Origin: Orychophragmus violaceus
Taxonomy: Eukaryota; Streptophyta; Magnoliopsida; Brassicales; Brassicaceae
Length of the DNA stretch: 64,000 nt
Reading direction: 5' to 3'
Assembly: GCA_030180135.1 (NCBI GenBank)
Contig: CM058236.1
Coordinates: forward strand, 372,001-436,000
Shown piece after piece: positions 21,256 through 33,639 of the stretch. Numbering within the stretch: the stretch's first letter is position 1; each line of letters opens with the position of its first letter. The position numbers and the translations under genes were made by a program. The notes beneath the pieces are model-generated. The model was given only the letters and a program-made list of their open reading frames with translations, had not been told where the DNA came from and did not search any database.

Positions 21256-22079
21256 ATCTCCCACTTGTACTGGAATCTCTGTATTCATAATCCTTTTGTC
21301 ACAATATCTCGATTAGTCATAAGGCAAGATGAGTGTCATCCTTATAAAGCCTAATCTTGTTCATCGGACTCTGATTTGATACTGACAATCCAAACGACTC
21401 GGGACAGTCCGTTTGAGCATGGCCATGCATTTTCCAGTATTCAAATCTCCGATTGGCCTAGAGACATTCACTCCATTTATATTGGAGGGACAAATTCCGT
21501 CTTGGTCCATCACTGTAAACTACTCATTTCATAATGTACCCAAACAAGGTCCTTATAACTATCGCAGAACGACAGCGTTAGACAATGATCAAAGTGCATC
21601 AGTCCATGTGCAGTCACATGCATGCGAACTCAGGTCTAAGGACTATACTCTATAGTCGTAGTAAGAATCTCTTATGACAGAGATATAAATATCCTGAAGA
21701 GTTCTTATAATCGGGTCATGTCCGGTCGTATGTACCCAACATACACCTATGTACTGACTTTGATGCGGCGCATCTATGACACACTGAGACTTTGTCATAA
21801 GTCACATACCAATCTAGTCTCACACGGTTGTTGGTGTTCCAATTTCAACAACCTTCGACTAGGGACAGGATGATATAAGCCATCTATCAAATATAGGGTC
21901 TCATGATCAAGCTAAATGACTTTGATAACTCAAGATCAAGTCACTTACTTCGATGACCTATAAAATGGTTCATATCATTTTGGAACGATTATTTCATCAC
22001 AGTTAAAATAATCTTGAAATAATAATTTCAATAAACATCATAAAATGTTTTACAAGAACATATCAATAACTAAATAAAG

Positions 22080-24623
22080 CCCTTTACTAACTCCCACTGA
22101 AATTTAGACTACATCTTAATTTCACTTATCCTACAGCAACAGTCCGTGACTCGTGCTTAGGCCTAAGGAGTGGCTTTGTTAATAGATTAGCAACGTTCTC
22201 TTTCGTTGAAACTTGCTGATCTACTTAACATCTCTTTCATTTATCTCACGGAATAGGTTATACCTACCCTCAAGGTGTTTGGACCTCTGATGTGCAGCTA
22301 GTCTCATCTATGCTGGGAATCACATCGAGTTCAGTGATGAACTCTTCTTTCCAAACAACCTCTTTCGCCGCTATCCAAACTGCGAAATGTTCAGCTTAAG
22401 TCATGGAGTCAGCAACAGTGCCTTGCACCGCCAGACAGACACAAGATATAACCGGACTGTGACCGGAAATCATCTTTGTCTGTTGGAAACTTGCCTTTCA
22501 GACTCTACTGACTTGTAGCACCTCACTTTCTCCGTAAATCAAGAACTTATCCTTAGTATTCCTCAAATACTTTAGGACATTCTTTACGGCAATCCAGTGA
22601 TTCTTTGCTGGATTTGACTGGTCTTTACTTGTCTTGCTTAACATTAAAGCAACATCAAACAAGTGCGTTTCATGGCATACATGATAGATCCAATTGCCGA
22701 CGCATATGGAATCTTATCCATGCATTTAAGCTCAGCAGTTATCGTAGGACACTGTGTCTTGCTTAACGTAATGCCATGTGACATTGGCATAAAACCCTTC
22801 TTGGAATGCTGAAAACGTGTAGGACTTTGTCGGGATAAGAATCCTGACTTTGTCCTACCAGCTCTTTCGGATCTCTATCTTTAGATCCAAAATTCAAGAA
22901 CATACGTGGCTTTACCCATGTCAATCATTAGAACCAACTCCCAAGCCAGTCCTTTACCGACTGCAGCATTGGGACGTCATTTCCGAGAATCAGTATGTCA
23001 TCGACATACAATATGAGAAATGCAACATCGCTCCCACTTATCTATTAGTAAATGCACAGTTCCATTTAAGTCAAAACCTTGACTTCTATAACAGAACGAA
23101 GATTCCAACTCCGATATGTTTGCTTCCATCCATGAATGGATCAATAAAGCTAACTTACACATAGTGTAATTTTTCGGAGTTCGGGCTCACTTTCGCTTCT
23201 TTGAATTTCGCAGATTCGTCGCTTTCAATGATCATCAGATCATGCGAACTTTCAATGATTATCAGGTTCAACTAATGACGAGAAATCACTCTCGGATTAG
23301 TAACTGATTCATTCATATATGCGAACTTCAGGCTCCACAGGTGTAGATTCTACAGAAATCTGTAAATCCATCTGTTGCTCTCCCTCAACAGGTTGAGCAG
23401 CCTCCTGTATGTCTCGAATTTCTTCGAGTTATACTTTTACTCCCACTGTTCTTCTTGGAAAGTAACTTCCCTTCTTAGAAAACAGAATGGACGTAAAAGT
23501 AACAAGCCTTGGTTTCCCTAGGACAACCAGTGAAGTAGCACAACTACAAATACTCAGTAAAGACGAATTTGGATCGATTCCAATCCACATTTACGTGGTG
23601 TCTTTCAACTGATATTGGTGGAACCTTTTCAGCGTAAACTTAGATATTTCTAGAGCGTTATTCTTAAATAATATCATGGAAGATTCGTGTGACTCATCTT
23701 TAATCATTTCTAATAAGATCTGATTCTTTCTCACAGAAACACCTTCAGGTTTTCAGGAGAAATGAGCTGTGAAACGATTTCACACTCATTCAGATGATCA
23801 CACAATCAATGACTTAAGTATTCTCACTCGTGATCTAATCCAGAGTCTTAATACTTCAGTCATTCAGATTCTATACTTCATTCTGGAACTCTTTCGACCA
23901 TGTCAAAGAATTCCGACCTGTGTCTCATCAAATGAACACAGTCACATTCACTGAAGTAATCAGTAGAGACAATGAAGTACAGGAAATTTTTCTCTGGCAT
24001 TACTGCTCATCGGACCACATACATGAGTATGTTCAATCTCCAATAAGCCTTTGGGCCTTTCTCTAGCTCGGCTAAGATGGGCCCTTTGCCTTTTGGTCCA
24101 GTAAGCAGAATTCAAGTCTCATAAGATATCGTATCAAATGAGCCCAACAGTCCATAACTATGGGGTTTCTGAATCCGATTTACTCTATTTGACCAAGACA
24201 TTTATGCCAAGAAAAATCAGGTTTAATTCATCAGATTTAAACCAATTCGGTATTTATGTCACATTTAGGCACTCTTTGGTTTAAGATATAAAACCCATTC
24301 CTTGAATAGGGTGCTACAATTAATATTTCATTAAGATCAAAAGAACTAAACTTGTCTTTTATCAAAATGAAAAACATTCAAATTCTTACAAGAAAATGAA
24401 AGACAACTCTGCTTAAGCAGGTACATTGTAGCAATTACTTAATAAAACCAAGCCTCAAAGGCATCTATAAGTGAAAACCCTACGGCTGAGGCAGCTTCCA
24501 TAGCTCCTTCCAGACATGCAGTTTCACTTGCCCTTCCTTCAACGTTCTACTGTTGCTTAGGCTCTGCATATTACTACAAATATCAGTGCCACAACCAGTA
24601 TCCAATACCTATAAGGTAGAACT
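22080..24623 (-). pseudogene. Copia-2 degenerate pol
   Basis: Colinear with the decayed pol of Copia-1. It includes the region before RNase H (near 22550-22790), the RT region (22850-23160) and the jump to sequence next to gag (24030-24110). Many stops and small deletions; no domain is usable. The 3' untranslated part at 21256-22080 matches Copia-1 and Copia-3 closely. Confidence 0.78.
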
Positions 24624-25499
24624 TTAAGTAATAACATGAATACCTGAGGAAGTAGTCTCATACATCAACTTCAACTCCTCATCATCTTCCATGAATTTAA
24701 TGCAATCTCTCTTCCAATGCCCAGTCTCTTTACAGTAGCAGCACTTACCAACGTAAGAGGTATCTGACTCGGGCTCAGAAGACACACGCTTGCCATGATT
24801 CAAAATCTGGACAACTTTGCCTTCACCCTTGTCAGCATTAGGTTTAGTAAACCTACCCTTCTCATTCATGAGATTATTCAGGGTACTCTTCACGTTTGGC
24901 TCAACTGTCTTTAACATATCATGAAGTTCAGTCAGCGTCTTCGTTAAGCCTTTCTTGATATAGTTCCTTCTGAACTTATCATAGCTTGACGGCAGTGACT
25001 GTAGAATGATCTCAGTTGCCAATTCTTGGCCAACTGGATAATCCAGTTTCCTCAGGTTATCAATGTAACCCATCATTTTACTGACATGAGGACTCACTGG
25101 ATGATCATTTGGTAGCTTGCAGCTAGTGAGAGACTTAACCAACTGGTACCTCTCCACTCTTATCTGCTCCTGAAATTTCAATTTCAGGCTGCTGATCATC
25201 TCTATTGGCGACTCCATGTTCTCATATTGCTTCTGCAAGTCTGAGTCCATGGTAGCCAATATCAGACCACGCACATCTACCGCATCATTATAATGCTTAT
25301 TCCAAGCATCATATACTGCATGAGAAGCATTGGACCCGATCCTCACGGGGAGAGCTCTCTCAAGGACATAGTCCTTTCTCTCCTGTCTGAGGACTAGCCT
25401 CAGGTTCCGCGACCAAGTCAAGAAATTTGATCCGTTCAGCTTGTCCATCTCAAGGACAGACCGGATCGAGAAAGTGTTTTGATTGTTTGTGCTAGTCAT
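24624..25499 (-). CDS. Copia-2 Gag
   Basis: An intact 291-residue frame nearly identical to Copia-1 Gag: same start, a Gag domain at residues 10-210 and a CCYCKETGHWKRDC zinc knuckle near residue 257. It ends right after GIHVIT, five residues earlier than Copia-1. Differences are concentrated between residues 205 and 235. Like Copia-1, it lacks fused protease and pol. Confidence 0.88.
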   Translation of the reverse strand: MTSTNNQNTFSIRSVLEMDKLNGSNFLTWSRNLRLVLRQERKDYVLERALPVRIGSNASHAVYDAWNKHYNDAVDVRGLILATMDSDLQKQYENMESPIEMISSLKLKFQEQIRVERYQLVKSLTSCKLPNDHPVSPHVSKMMGYIDNLRKLDYPVGQELATEIILQSLPSSYDKFRRNYIKKGLTKTLTELHDMLKTVEPNVKSTLNNLMNEKGRFTKPNADKGEGKVVQILNHGKRVSSEPESDTSYVGKCCYCKETGHWKRDCIKFMEDDEELKLMYETTSSGIHVIT

Positions 25500-25576
25500 A
25501 ACTGAAAATTAAGATAAAAGGATTTTAGTTAATATGTTCAATATGATTAATCTTGTATTATACTTAATATGATTAA

Positions 25577-25780
25577 TCACGCATTATATCCAATAACATC
25601 AGTTACCCTCAATAGAATATAATGATTCCAAGATCCACATATAACTAAGATCAAAGTGGGCCACTGGCCGTCACCCAATCTTAGCTTATATCGGTAAGCC
25701 CTATCTCGGCTAATTATATCCGTGATATAACTCTTGGTTGTGAATCTGGGCCCGAGGCCCAATCCACTCTGATGTCTCAA
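25577..25780 (-). CDS. Conserved small upstream frame (Copia-2 copy)
   Basis: A 67-codon frame matching 18888-19121 and 44272-44475, placed 5' of gag. Product unknown; low confidence that it is translated. Confidence 0.33.
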   Translation of the reverse strand: MRHQSGLGLGPRFTTKSYITDIISRDRAYRYKLRLGDGQWPTLILVICGSWNHYILLRVTDVIGYNA

Positions 25781-27132
25781 GGCCCGGGACTCCCGATGGC
25801 CTAGTCAAGAAAACCAGACTATACAGTCATGTAATCATTAATGTCTGGGACTCCCAATGACATTTATGAATCACAAACCGTCTTATCCACGCAAAAGTAG
25901 ACACCCTCACACTGTAAGGCCATGAATACAATTGAATGGGCTTCGACAGCTGACATAGACTGGTCAAGACATCCAACGCTTGATATTATTTGAGGTATGT
26001 AGGTTTATTTAAAAATTCATCCCAAAATAGAAGATTACTATTTTGGGAAACTTTCCTTTTTGGGAAACCTACTAATTTTTGGAAACTTTCTAAAATAGAA
26101 ACTTTTAATTATAGAAATTTCCTAAAATCCAAAACATGTAAATCTAGAAACTTCTATTTTAAGAAACTCTCTAATTTCAAAATTTTGGAAACTTATTAAT
26201 TTTAAAAATCGATTTTATAATTTTATAAAATAAATTTTAAATTAATCTGAAGAAAAGACTCAAATAATTGGCCCAATTGTTTTAACTTCTTGGCCCGAGG
26301 CCCAAGAATTGGTCCATGTCCAAGACATAACCCAATTGTCCAATTAAATGACATAACCGGTCTGGTTCATTAAAATTGGTCTAACAAAAATTAATTACTA
26401 CGATGACCACAATTGTCAACCGGTTATTTACTAAACCGGATTTTCTCAATTTATTTGGTCCAACCAAATCAAATTAGAAAACCACTGGTTTAGGCACCAA
26501 ATCCAATAATTATTTCGACATTGGATTTCTTATCCCGGTTTAACCAGAACTTAATAAATTTTATTAAGTCTGTTTATTAAACCGTGACGGTTAAAATTTT
26601 TAATTGACTTAAACCGAACCATCACAAAAACCAAAACGAACCGACCATTAGGTCATGGCCGCAAGCTTACCGCGATCGTGCATGATCCGGACAGCCGCAA
26701 GCCTTGTGATCGGGACGAGCTCGGCTTGTGATCGGGACGGGAGCGTGATCGTCGAGTCGGGTCGTTGGCTTCACACGATCGCCGAGCGATCGGGACAGCA
26801 ACACACGCGAGCGGGACGACGAGGCAACGGGACGCGATCCTTGCGATCGATCCAATCGATCCGATCGGTCCATCCTCGCACGCAAGCGATCGATCGGCCA
26901 TGATCACGCGATCGATCCATGATCGATCCGTGCATCAAAACGATCGGCCGACGCATACCAAACCTTGTTTGGTCCATGCGATTTCATAGTTAGGGTTTTA
27001 GGTTTTTAATTTGTTTCTTAAGTGTTTTACAAATCAGATTCAAGCAATACTCAGATTCAAAACACTTCTTAAACAATCCTAAAACTTGATTCTAAACAAG
27101 AAAAACCACAGAACCAATAGCTCTGATACCAC
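25781..27132 (-). other. Copia-2 leader with CG-rich GATCGATC array and primer site
   Basis: Matches the Copia-1 leader in order: an AT-rich stretch, AACCGG-bearing text, then a CG-rich array (26640-26990) whose detailed sequence differs strongly from Copia-1. The primer site GCTCTGATACCA at 27120-27131 is a perfect initiator-tRNA-Met complement, one base from the LTR. Confidence 0.8.
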
Positions 27133-27771
27133 TGAAGGATCGTTTGGTGTTAATCCTGATTCAATTCATCAGATTAATAGATCCTAAACATGCCAGATCT
27201 AGGTTCTCTTGCTAGAAACATAATAGATCTCACCTGTTACCTTGTTATGCAGCGGAAATATGAAGAACAGGTCAGAGATCAGCAGAACCACCAAGTGATA
27301 GCTCCTCCAAAGGTTCACACACGCACACCAAGCAGGAAGAAGGCTGCTAGACCGAGCTGGGGAGGCCGCAGGAGAGAGAGAGAAATCGCAGAGGGGCTAG
27401 GGTTAGAAGGAGACTCAGACTTAAGTTTTATTTATAAAACTTGTCTAGTTCCTTTTGGGCTTTTGGGCCCAAAAATCAATCTGATTAAATCCCTTAGATT
27501 TAATCAGACCCATTAATCTCTCTCTAAGTACGACAAATGCCTGGCACTTTTACCGTACTTCTGCTAAGCCGTTCCTACACTTTTCCTGTAAGCTTAGGCG
27601 TGTGACCCATATGGGATCATATAATAAAGGCAATAAGTCCAAGACTTATAGATCATGAGCGGACTCTAGCAAGCCATCATGACCCCCCAGAATTATATGA
27701 CTTATGTCTGATCATTGACATACTCTTACTTTCTAGAGACAGTACCGAGATTACTGGACACAATTCCAACA
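27133..27771 (-). repeat. Copia-2 5' LTR (639 bp)
   Basis: Same length as 20617-21255, starting TGAAGGATCG. Ends TCCAACA, followed by ACCTG (27772-27776) and the rest of the Copia-1 LTR. Confidence 0.92.
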
Positions 27772-27776
27772 ACCTG

Positions 27777-28149
27777 TTACCTTGTTTTGCAGCGGAAAGA
27801 GGAGGTACGGGTCAGAGATCAGCAGAACCACCAAGAGATAGCTCCTCCAAAGGCTCACACATGCACACTGCAGGAAGTTGGCTGCTAGACCGAGAGGAGG
27901 GAGGCGCAGAAATCGAGAGAGAGAGGCGCATGAGCTTGGGGGAAAAAGGTGGCTAGGTTAAGTTTTAATCATAAAACTTATGCCTAGTTCCTTTTGGGCT
28001 TTTGGGCCCAATTCCCAGTCTGATTAAATCCCTTGGATTTAATCAGGCCCTTCTATCTCTCTAAGCACAGTAAATGCCTAGCACTTTTACCGTACTTCTG
28101 CTGAACCGTTCCTTCATGGTTTCCTGTTAGCTTAGGCGTGTGACCCATA
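27777..28149 (-). repeat. Copia-1 5' LTR, second piece, truncated
   Basis: Continues the Copia-1 LTR after the Copia-2 insertion, matching about 7552-7924. The match ends at GTGTGACCCATA (28149). The last ~160 bp and the expected return to the chromovirus are absent, so a deletion or rearrangement joined this end to different DNA. Confidence 0.85.
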
Positions 28150-29998
28150 CCGGAGTCAGATTATTGAGGCACCCGAGGTTCCTCTGCCACTCAGTGTGGA
28201 GGAATATCTACTTAGCCCGTTTCCTATGTGTTTTGATCATGACATGGAGCCTATTGATCCGGATCAGCATCCGCAGTGGGAGCAGCACATTCGTCTGTGC
28301 CCGATGGACGAGCCGCAGCCTGTCAGCGCACCGAATCATGACGCACATCCACCACACCCTCCTGGTGCACCTGCCAGTGGGTACCTCTGCGCACCGTCTT
28401 TCCCCATGTTCTGGGCATTTTGGTCTTGTTGGAGGCGTTAGGATTAGGGTTAGTTAAGCCAGGTAAGTTTGGGGCACTAACCTTGTTTTTTCTTGTAGAT
28501 AGATCGGCAGATATGCGTGTCGTCTTTGACATATCTTGGATTATGGCGGCGCAGTTTTGGGTTTTGGGTTATGACAGCGGCCATCTTGTAGTAACTTTCA
28601 TCGGACTCTTGTACTAAAACTTTTATATGTATGATATATCGTTTTATGTATGTGGTGGATACAGAGTGTTCGGCTAATCATTTTAAGTAGCATAGTAATT
28701 GTTTGCATGATTGTGACGGTTATGAATGCAAATAAATTACCATGTGAAACCAAATGATGAGCAAAACTGACGACCGTTGATCATGACCTAAACCCAGACT
28801 GACGACATATCCGGATCGATCTTGTGATTGCTTGATTGCGTGTGTGGTAATTTTTTGTTTTGTTTATTGCTTGCGTGCTTTATTTAATGATTGATCGGTA
28901 CATTAGATAATTAGAGTCGCGTTGGTTAGTCGGAGTAGCCTCGTTAAGTTGCTAATTATGTTCGTTGGTTTGAGTAGCGTATCGCTGTTTATGTTTGTTG
29001 AGGCTGTTAGATTGTTAGTTGCATTTTGTTAGCTCGAGCATATTTTGCCCATCGCCGGTTGTGTTTGGGTGAGATCGTTAAACTGCTAGCATAGAACTTG
29101 TTACTAGAAGCCTTTATTAAAGTATTGAGCTAACTCGAGAATGGTTGTGTTCGACCGTCGATTCACGAAAGAGCGGAATTATAGAGTATCGTTACTTAAT
29201 CATGGGTAACCATTGGGTACGTGATTAATTAACCATATTCCTATGAGGAAGTGATGTCGGGAATAGATTGGGATGAATTTAACCGCCCCAGTGAAAGTTG
29301 TTGAGTTGAATGCAGGAGGGAATGGACGATGCGATATGAATACGAGACCGAACACGAACCCAAAAGCGAGATGGAATATGAAGAAGCCGCAAGACAGTTG
29401 ACCCGAACCGTGAAGAAATAAGTACCAGATGTGAGAGGAAAATGTATTAGTGCGAAGCAGCCGAAGGAACGAAACCGTCAGTATGATGAGTTATTGAAAA
29501 GATTTGAAGGAACGTCAGCAACAATGTAGAGTTCAGAGTGATTTGGGTTGGAGTCTCAGTAAAGCCAGATTCGAAGATCAAGTTCTTGAAAAATGTCCCA
29601 GGAAGATGAATCAGTATCAACGGATGTGGACGTCGAAACAAAGTAGGGAAGCCATAAGTGAGAATCAGAGCAAAATAGCCAACCGCGGATGAGTCCATAG
29701 TTCGAGACAGATTGATTTAGTTAAGAGCAAAGGAAAGTGGTGCAGGGCAGATCAAAGATCAAAGATCGAGAATTGGAGAAATCGTCAGGTAAGTTGTGTG
29801 AAGACCAGTCAGATGGAATGATTTAGGGAATGAGTTGGAAGGAGCGTCAGTAAACGTCAGAAGTGGGTTCTATGCAGTAGTGTTCGAGTAAGAAGACATT
29901 GAAGTTGGGCAACGAAGCAACTTGCAGGGTTTGACGCCGATTCAAAGTCTGGTAGTGACGAAGAATTCGGGGACCGAATTCTTGTAAGTGGGGAAGGA
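28150..29998 (+). other. 3' internal part of a plus-strand gypsy element; one unrecognised frame
   Basis: A plus-strand frame is open from the junction to 28441, with SVEEYLLSPFPMCFDHDMEP near its start; I do not recognise it. After it I see no coding signal. The end, GAATTCTTGTAAGTGGGGAA at about 29976-29996, is a chromovirus-style polypurine tract abutting the LTR at 29999. A GTAAGT...TTCTTGTAG pair at 28464-28499 looks like splice sites but is too short for a plant intron. Confidence 0.5.
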
Positions 29999-32900
29999 TG
30001 TAATACCCTGTTTCCAAAAATATGGTCAATGGACAGAAGAAAAGTCAACAGGGGCAAAATTGTAATTTTGCTAAAGTCCAGGGGCAAAATGGTAATTTTG
30101 CCAAAAGTTGAGACGGAAGCCGAAACTGGCAAAATTTTCTTTTTCATCATAAAGAACATTTACAAGACCATAAGTGGAAGAAACGGAGCTTAAACGGGTT
30201 TCTCGGCTTATCGAGAATGGAAACCGATTAAACTGAGAAAACTCAAAAATTCATAACCAGAGCTATGGAACTCCAAATCAAGTAATTAAAGTTGCTAAAT
30301 TCATCTAAAATCAGGGAGAATCAGTTTTTGGAGTTTTGAAGATTTATGAGATCCTTTCAGGGTTTTCTAAAATATTAAACGTAAAACCGAGGAAACCAAA
30401 GCACCAGAACAAGACGGGTTTAAGTGTTGGTTTAGAACGGTTTAAGGATGGATTTTTGATCAGAGTAAGCTCCAGAGACAGGTGTCTCACTCAGATGGCG
30501 CCACCCACTCCTCTTAGATGAAATGAATCCATTGGGTGCATGCATTTTTGCTACATGCAAAACTACCCCCATCTTTTCACATTCATTTTTACCACAAAAA
30601 TAAACCAACAACACTCTCTGACCTCTCTCTCAATCCATCTCTCTATCTCTCACCAAATTCATCCTCAAGACACATGAATACTCAAGTGTTCTTGAGTGTT
30701 CATCCTTTCTTCAAACACAAGCAACCTTAATAACTCTTAAACCTTATCAAGTTTTACCAAACTAATCACACCACTATATTCACCATCATCATCTCTTGAA
30801 TCGCCGCCGGTCACCTTCCACCACCGTCGCCGGAATGTCACCGGGAGGTGGGATTCCGGTGAGTCACCACCGCGGATCACTTTTTCTCAGTCGGTTCTTC
30901 AAGCAATTTTCTCTCTCAGGCTAGCTCTCTCTCTCTTCAGCATCTTCTCAGGCATTAGAGCTCTTCACCCTTCACAGGAAAAAACCTTCAAAACCGCGGG
31001 ACAACGCCCTTCACCGTCGGTCAAAGCTGGAGCTCCGTCGCCGGAAAAGCTTCTCCGCCTCTCTTTCTTCAGCCGGTTCACCTGTGGTGGTTTAGCATCT
31101 GATTGGGAATGGATTTGAGTTGGTTTGGACAAATTGGATTGGTTTAGGTTAACCGGTCAACCCTCGGTCAACGGTTAACCCTAGACCGGTTTACCTAAAC
31201 CGGCCAATTGGAAATTGGTTCAGCTATCCAACCGAATCAGTGGTTTAGTTGGGTCAACCAAGTTGGTCAACGGTCTAGGAGTGATCAACGGTCAAATTCA
31301 ACGCTTGGTCAACTCCGGTCAACGCCGTGGTCAATGCCGGTCAACGCATTTGACTCCGGCCGGTTCTGATTCAACCGGTTCTAGAGGTGTTCGGAAGTGT
31401 TCGGGTTCGTGTTCGTGTGTTCGGGAAGTTCGGGTTCTAGTACGACGGTCTCAGAATTCATACCGCGTCAGACCCGCCATTCCGCATCCATTTGCTGTTA
31501 GTCGGCTCAATCCGTAGAGTAGATTAGATGCATATAGACCAGGAATCAAGAAACCGTAGACCTACGGTTGCATACCCGTACTTGAATTTGATTGGTTGTT
31601 TAATGATTGAACGGATTGATAAATTGTAAACCGCCTAGGGTTCGGAGATGCATGCTAGGACTTTAGGGTTAATGGTTAAACCGTTGTGTGCCGCTAGGTT
31701 GTTAGAGATATTGAGTGATGCATTCATATAGACGTTGCATGGTAGGATCGTATATGCATATATACGTATTAAAGAGCGATATTGAATGAGACTATATACG
31801 GGAATTAAGATGGCTTAAAATACGGAAGTAAACCTAAACAAACGTATAGAGAATGTAACGGGTTTGGGATTCGGTTTGGTGATGAGTTAAGGGTTTTGGG
31901 TTATTAAACGAATGAATTAAGTTAATTATGAGACGTCGGGGATTTTAGTAAGCTTCTAACTCTAAACCCACGGATCGAGGAGTTATTAAAATATACTTAG
32001 GAAAGGTTAAGTAAAAGAAGTTGTGTGATTAGTGAGCTGTCTACGAATTAGCAATCCGCTAATCCAAGGTAGCGGACGAGAATGAGTTGTGAGCCGTCTA
32101 CGGGTTAGCAATCCGCTAATCCAAGGTAGCGGAGAAGAACGATTTAAAGATGTTAGAAACCCTAATAGGCTTGCTTGTGTGGGTTATTGTGTTGTTATGT
32201 GGTTAATGTGGTTGAGATTTCTGTGCAGTCCTGTTAGATCGTCTCGTTGTTGGGCCGAGCGATCCTTGTGGATACTTAACCTGGTCACGGGGCCGGTTAA
32301 GTTCGTAGCTGCTGACTCGGTACGGCACCGAGTCAGAGTGGAGGTGTTGGCGTGTGTGTAATAAGCTTGCGGGATATTTTGTTGTGGTTATTGCTGTTGT
32401 TGATTATTGTGATTGGTGCTAGAGTCCCAGCGAGTCTGCGTGTTTACATTTATGCACTAAGACTCTAGGGTGCGCTAGATCCCGCAAGTCTAGGTTTTTA
32501 AATATGTTTCGGTACTTCCGACTCGATTGGATCCTCGGGTAGCTGCCTAATCGGATCGTGTGCCTTCGGGTGGTGATTCCGGTTATGGCGTTAACCTACT
32601 GAGTGACGCCGGTAGGTGTGTGGTTCGGAGACTACGGGGTCATGTCCTAGGGCCGAATCGCATGGAAACTTAGGTTTTCGTGGTGTAGCCCGAGTCACTG
32701 CGTATCGATGGACTGAGAACAGTGTCCTAGGTCGTGTGACTTCGTGTTTACATCTGGGAGTCGTGGGTTAGTTACCATGTCGGTGACTATGTAAACCCGT
32801 GGAAGTTACCGAGATTGTGAAGGGCCCGTGTGTGTGCGTGTTTTCGTGTTGCACAATAGATAGATCGAGTTTCAATCGAGAGCATGTGCCTCAGTGCTCC

Positions 32901-33600
32901 CAATTTCCTTAATCGTTTCTCTTTCTTTTGGTTTCTCTTTCTTTTGGCAATTGGTTGTGTGTTGTGGGTTTATCACGTCATGGTAATACGTGATCGACCG
33001 CTATCCTTGTTGTTTGTTATTTTGGGGTTTTTGGGCGTGAAGTTGTAGATATTGGATAGACTAGAAGCCGTAGTGGGGAGCCGTCTCGCTGGGTGATCTT
33101 AGACCGCTCATTAGACTCTTTTTGTGTGTTTTCAGGTTTAGCAGCAACGGACGCGGGAGGTCCTCGGTGTAGTTTCTGGATCGCTTGTGGCGGGATTCTG
33201 ATTCGATGTTTTGTGTTTTATCTGTTCGGCTTTGGCGCCATTTTGTATTGTGATTTGGATGTTGTATTTGATGGCGAAAGTGTTTTGTAAATGTGTTAAA
33301 TGTTATGTAAATGTTTGATTGACTCAGAAATGAACATGCTTCCCTGATATATTGGTTTCGTCCGAACCGACAGAACTCACGGAAACAGTACTGGTTGTGA
33401 AGCTTTGTACTATGAAAGTGAGGATAGCGGGGTCAAAGACGGGCCAGTGCGAGCCTTTGTCTCAAACAGATCTGTCTCTGGCTTCGTCTTGTGACAAACT
33501 TCTTACGTTTGACTTTCTCGGGCTCGACTTGGTCATGTTCTTGTTTGATTGTTGACCGGTCAGCTTGTCGGTCAGCGGATAATGGGGAAGGGGCGTTACA
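29999..33600 (+). repeat. Long 3' LTR (about 3.6 kb), Tekay/Del-like
   Basis: Begins TGTAATACCCTG directly after a polypurine tract and ends GGGGCGTTACA, where minus-strand gag sequence of another element starts. Length and the GCCGCCGG-rich segment (30800-31060) recall Tekay/Del chromovirus LTRs. It contains a 31-bp tandem repeat with GGCAAAAT palindromes (30050-30110) and a 57-bp tandem repeat (32032-32145). There is no second copy here, so the borders rest on the TG...CA ends and the tract. Confidence 0.65.
32032..32145. repeat. Tandem duplication, 57-bp period
   Basis: Two copies starting GTGAGCTGTCTACG (32032) and GTGAGCCGTCTACG (32089), both containing GCAATCCGCTAATCCAAGG. No function evident. 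Confidence 0.85.
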
Positions 33601-33639
33601 GTGTCGACCAGGTTGAGTTGGTCCGAGTCCGGTTCGTGG

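Larger units (their letters stand above)
20617..27771 (-). mobile_element. Copia-2, gag-only copia element inserted in the Copia-1 LTR
   Basis: A complete minus-strand insertion of 7155 bp with 639-bp LTRs. The target duplication ACCTG is at 20612-20616 and 27772-27776. The LTRs differ at about four sites by eye. It is the same family as Copia-1, with a colinear internal region: intact gag, decayed pol, upstream frame, CG-rich leader and a perfect primer site. Confidence 0.93.
7446..28149 (-). mobile_element. Copia-1, gag-only Ty1/copia element hosting two later insertions
   Basis: A minus-strand copia element whose own sequence is 7446-10871, 17370-20616 and 27777-28149. The gaps are Athila-1 and Copia-2 with their duplicated target sites. 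It keeps the gag gene, a degenerate and shortened pol, a primer site and both LTR starts. Its right LTR ends early at 28149, about 160 bp short of the left copy, where unrelated sequence begins. The internal part is about 5.9 kb against about 6.5 kb in Copia-3. It resembles the TR-GAG class of elements that keep only gag. Confidence 0.88.

Noticed and set aside
28436..28456. Telomere-like GGATTAGGGTTAG
   Set aside because: A single short occurrence without tandem TTTAGGG units.
28464..28499. Apparent intron (GTAAGT...TTCTTGTAG)
   Set aside because: About 36 bases is shorter than plant introns tolerate, and the flanking frame is unrecognised.
31215..31517. 100-codon plus-strand frame within the long LTR
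   Set aside because: Built on repeated GGTCAACGG-type text with no domain and no second copy to show conservation.
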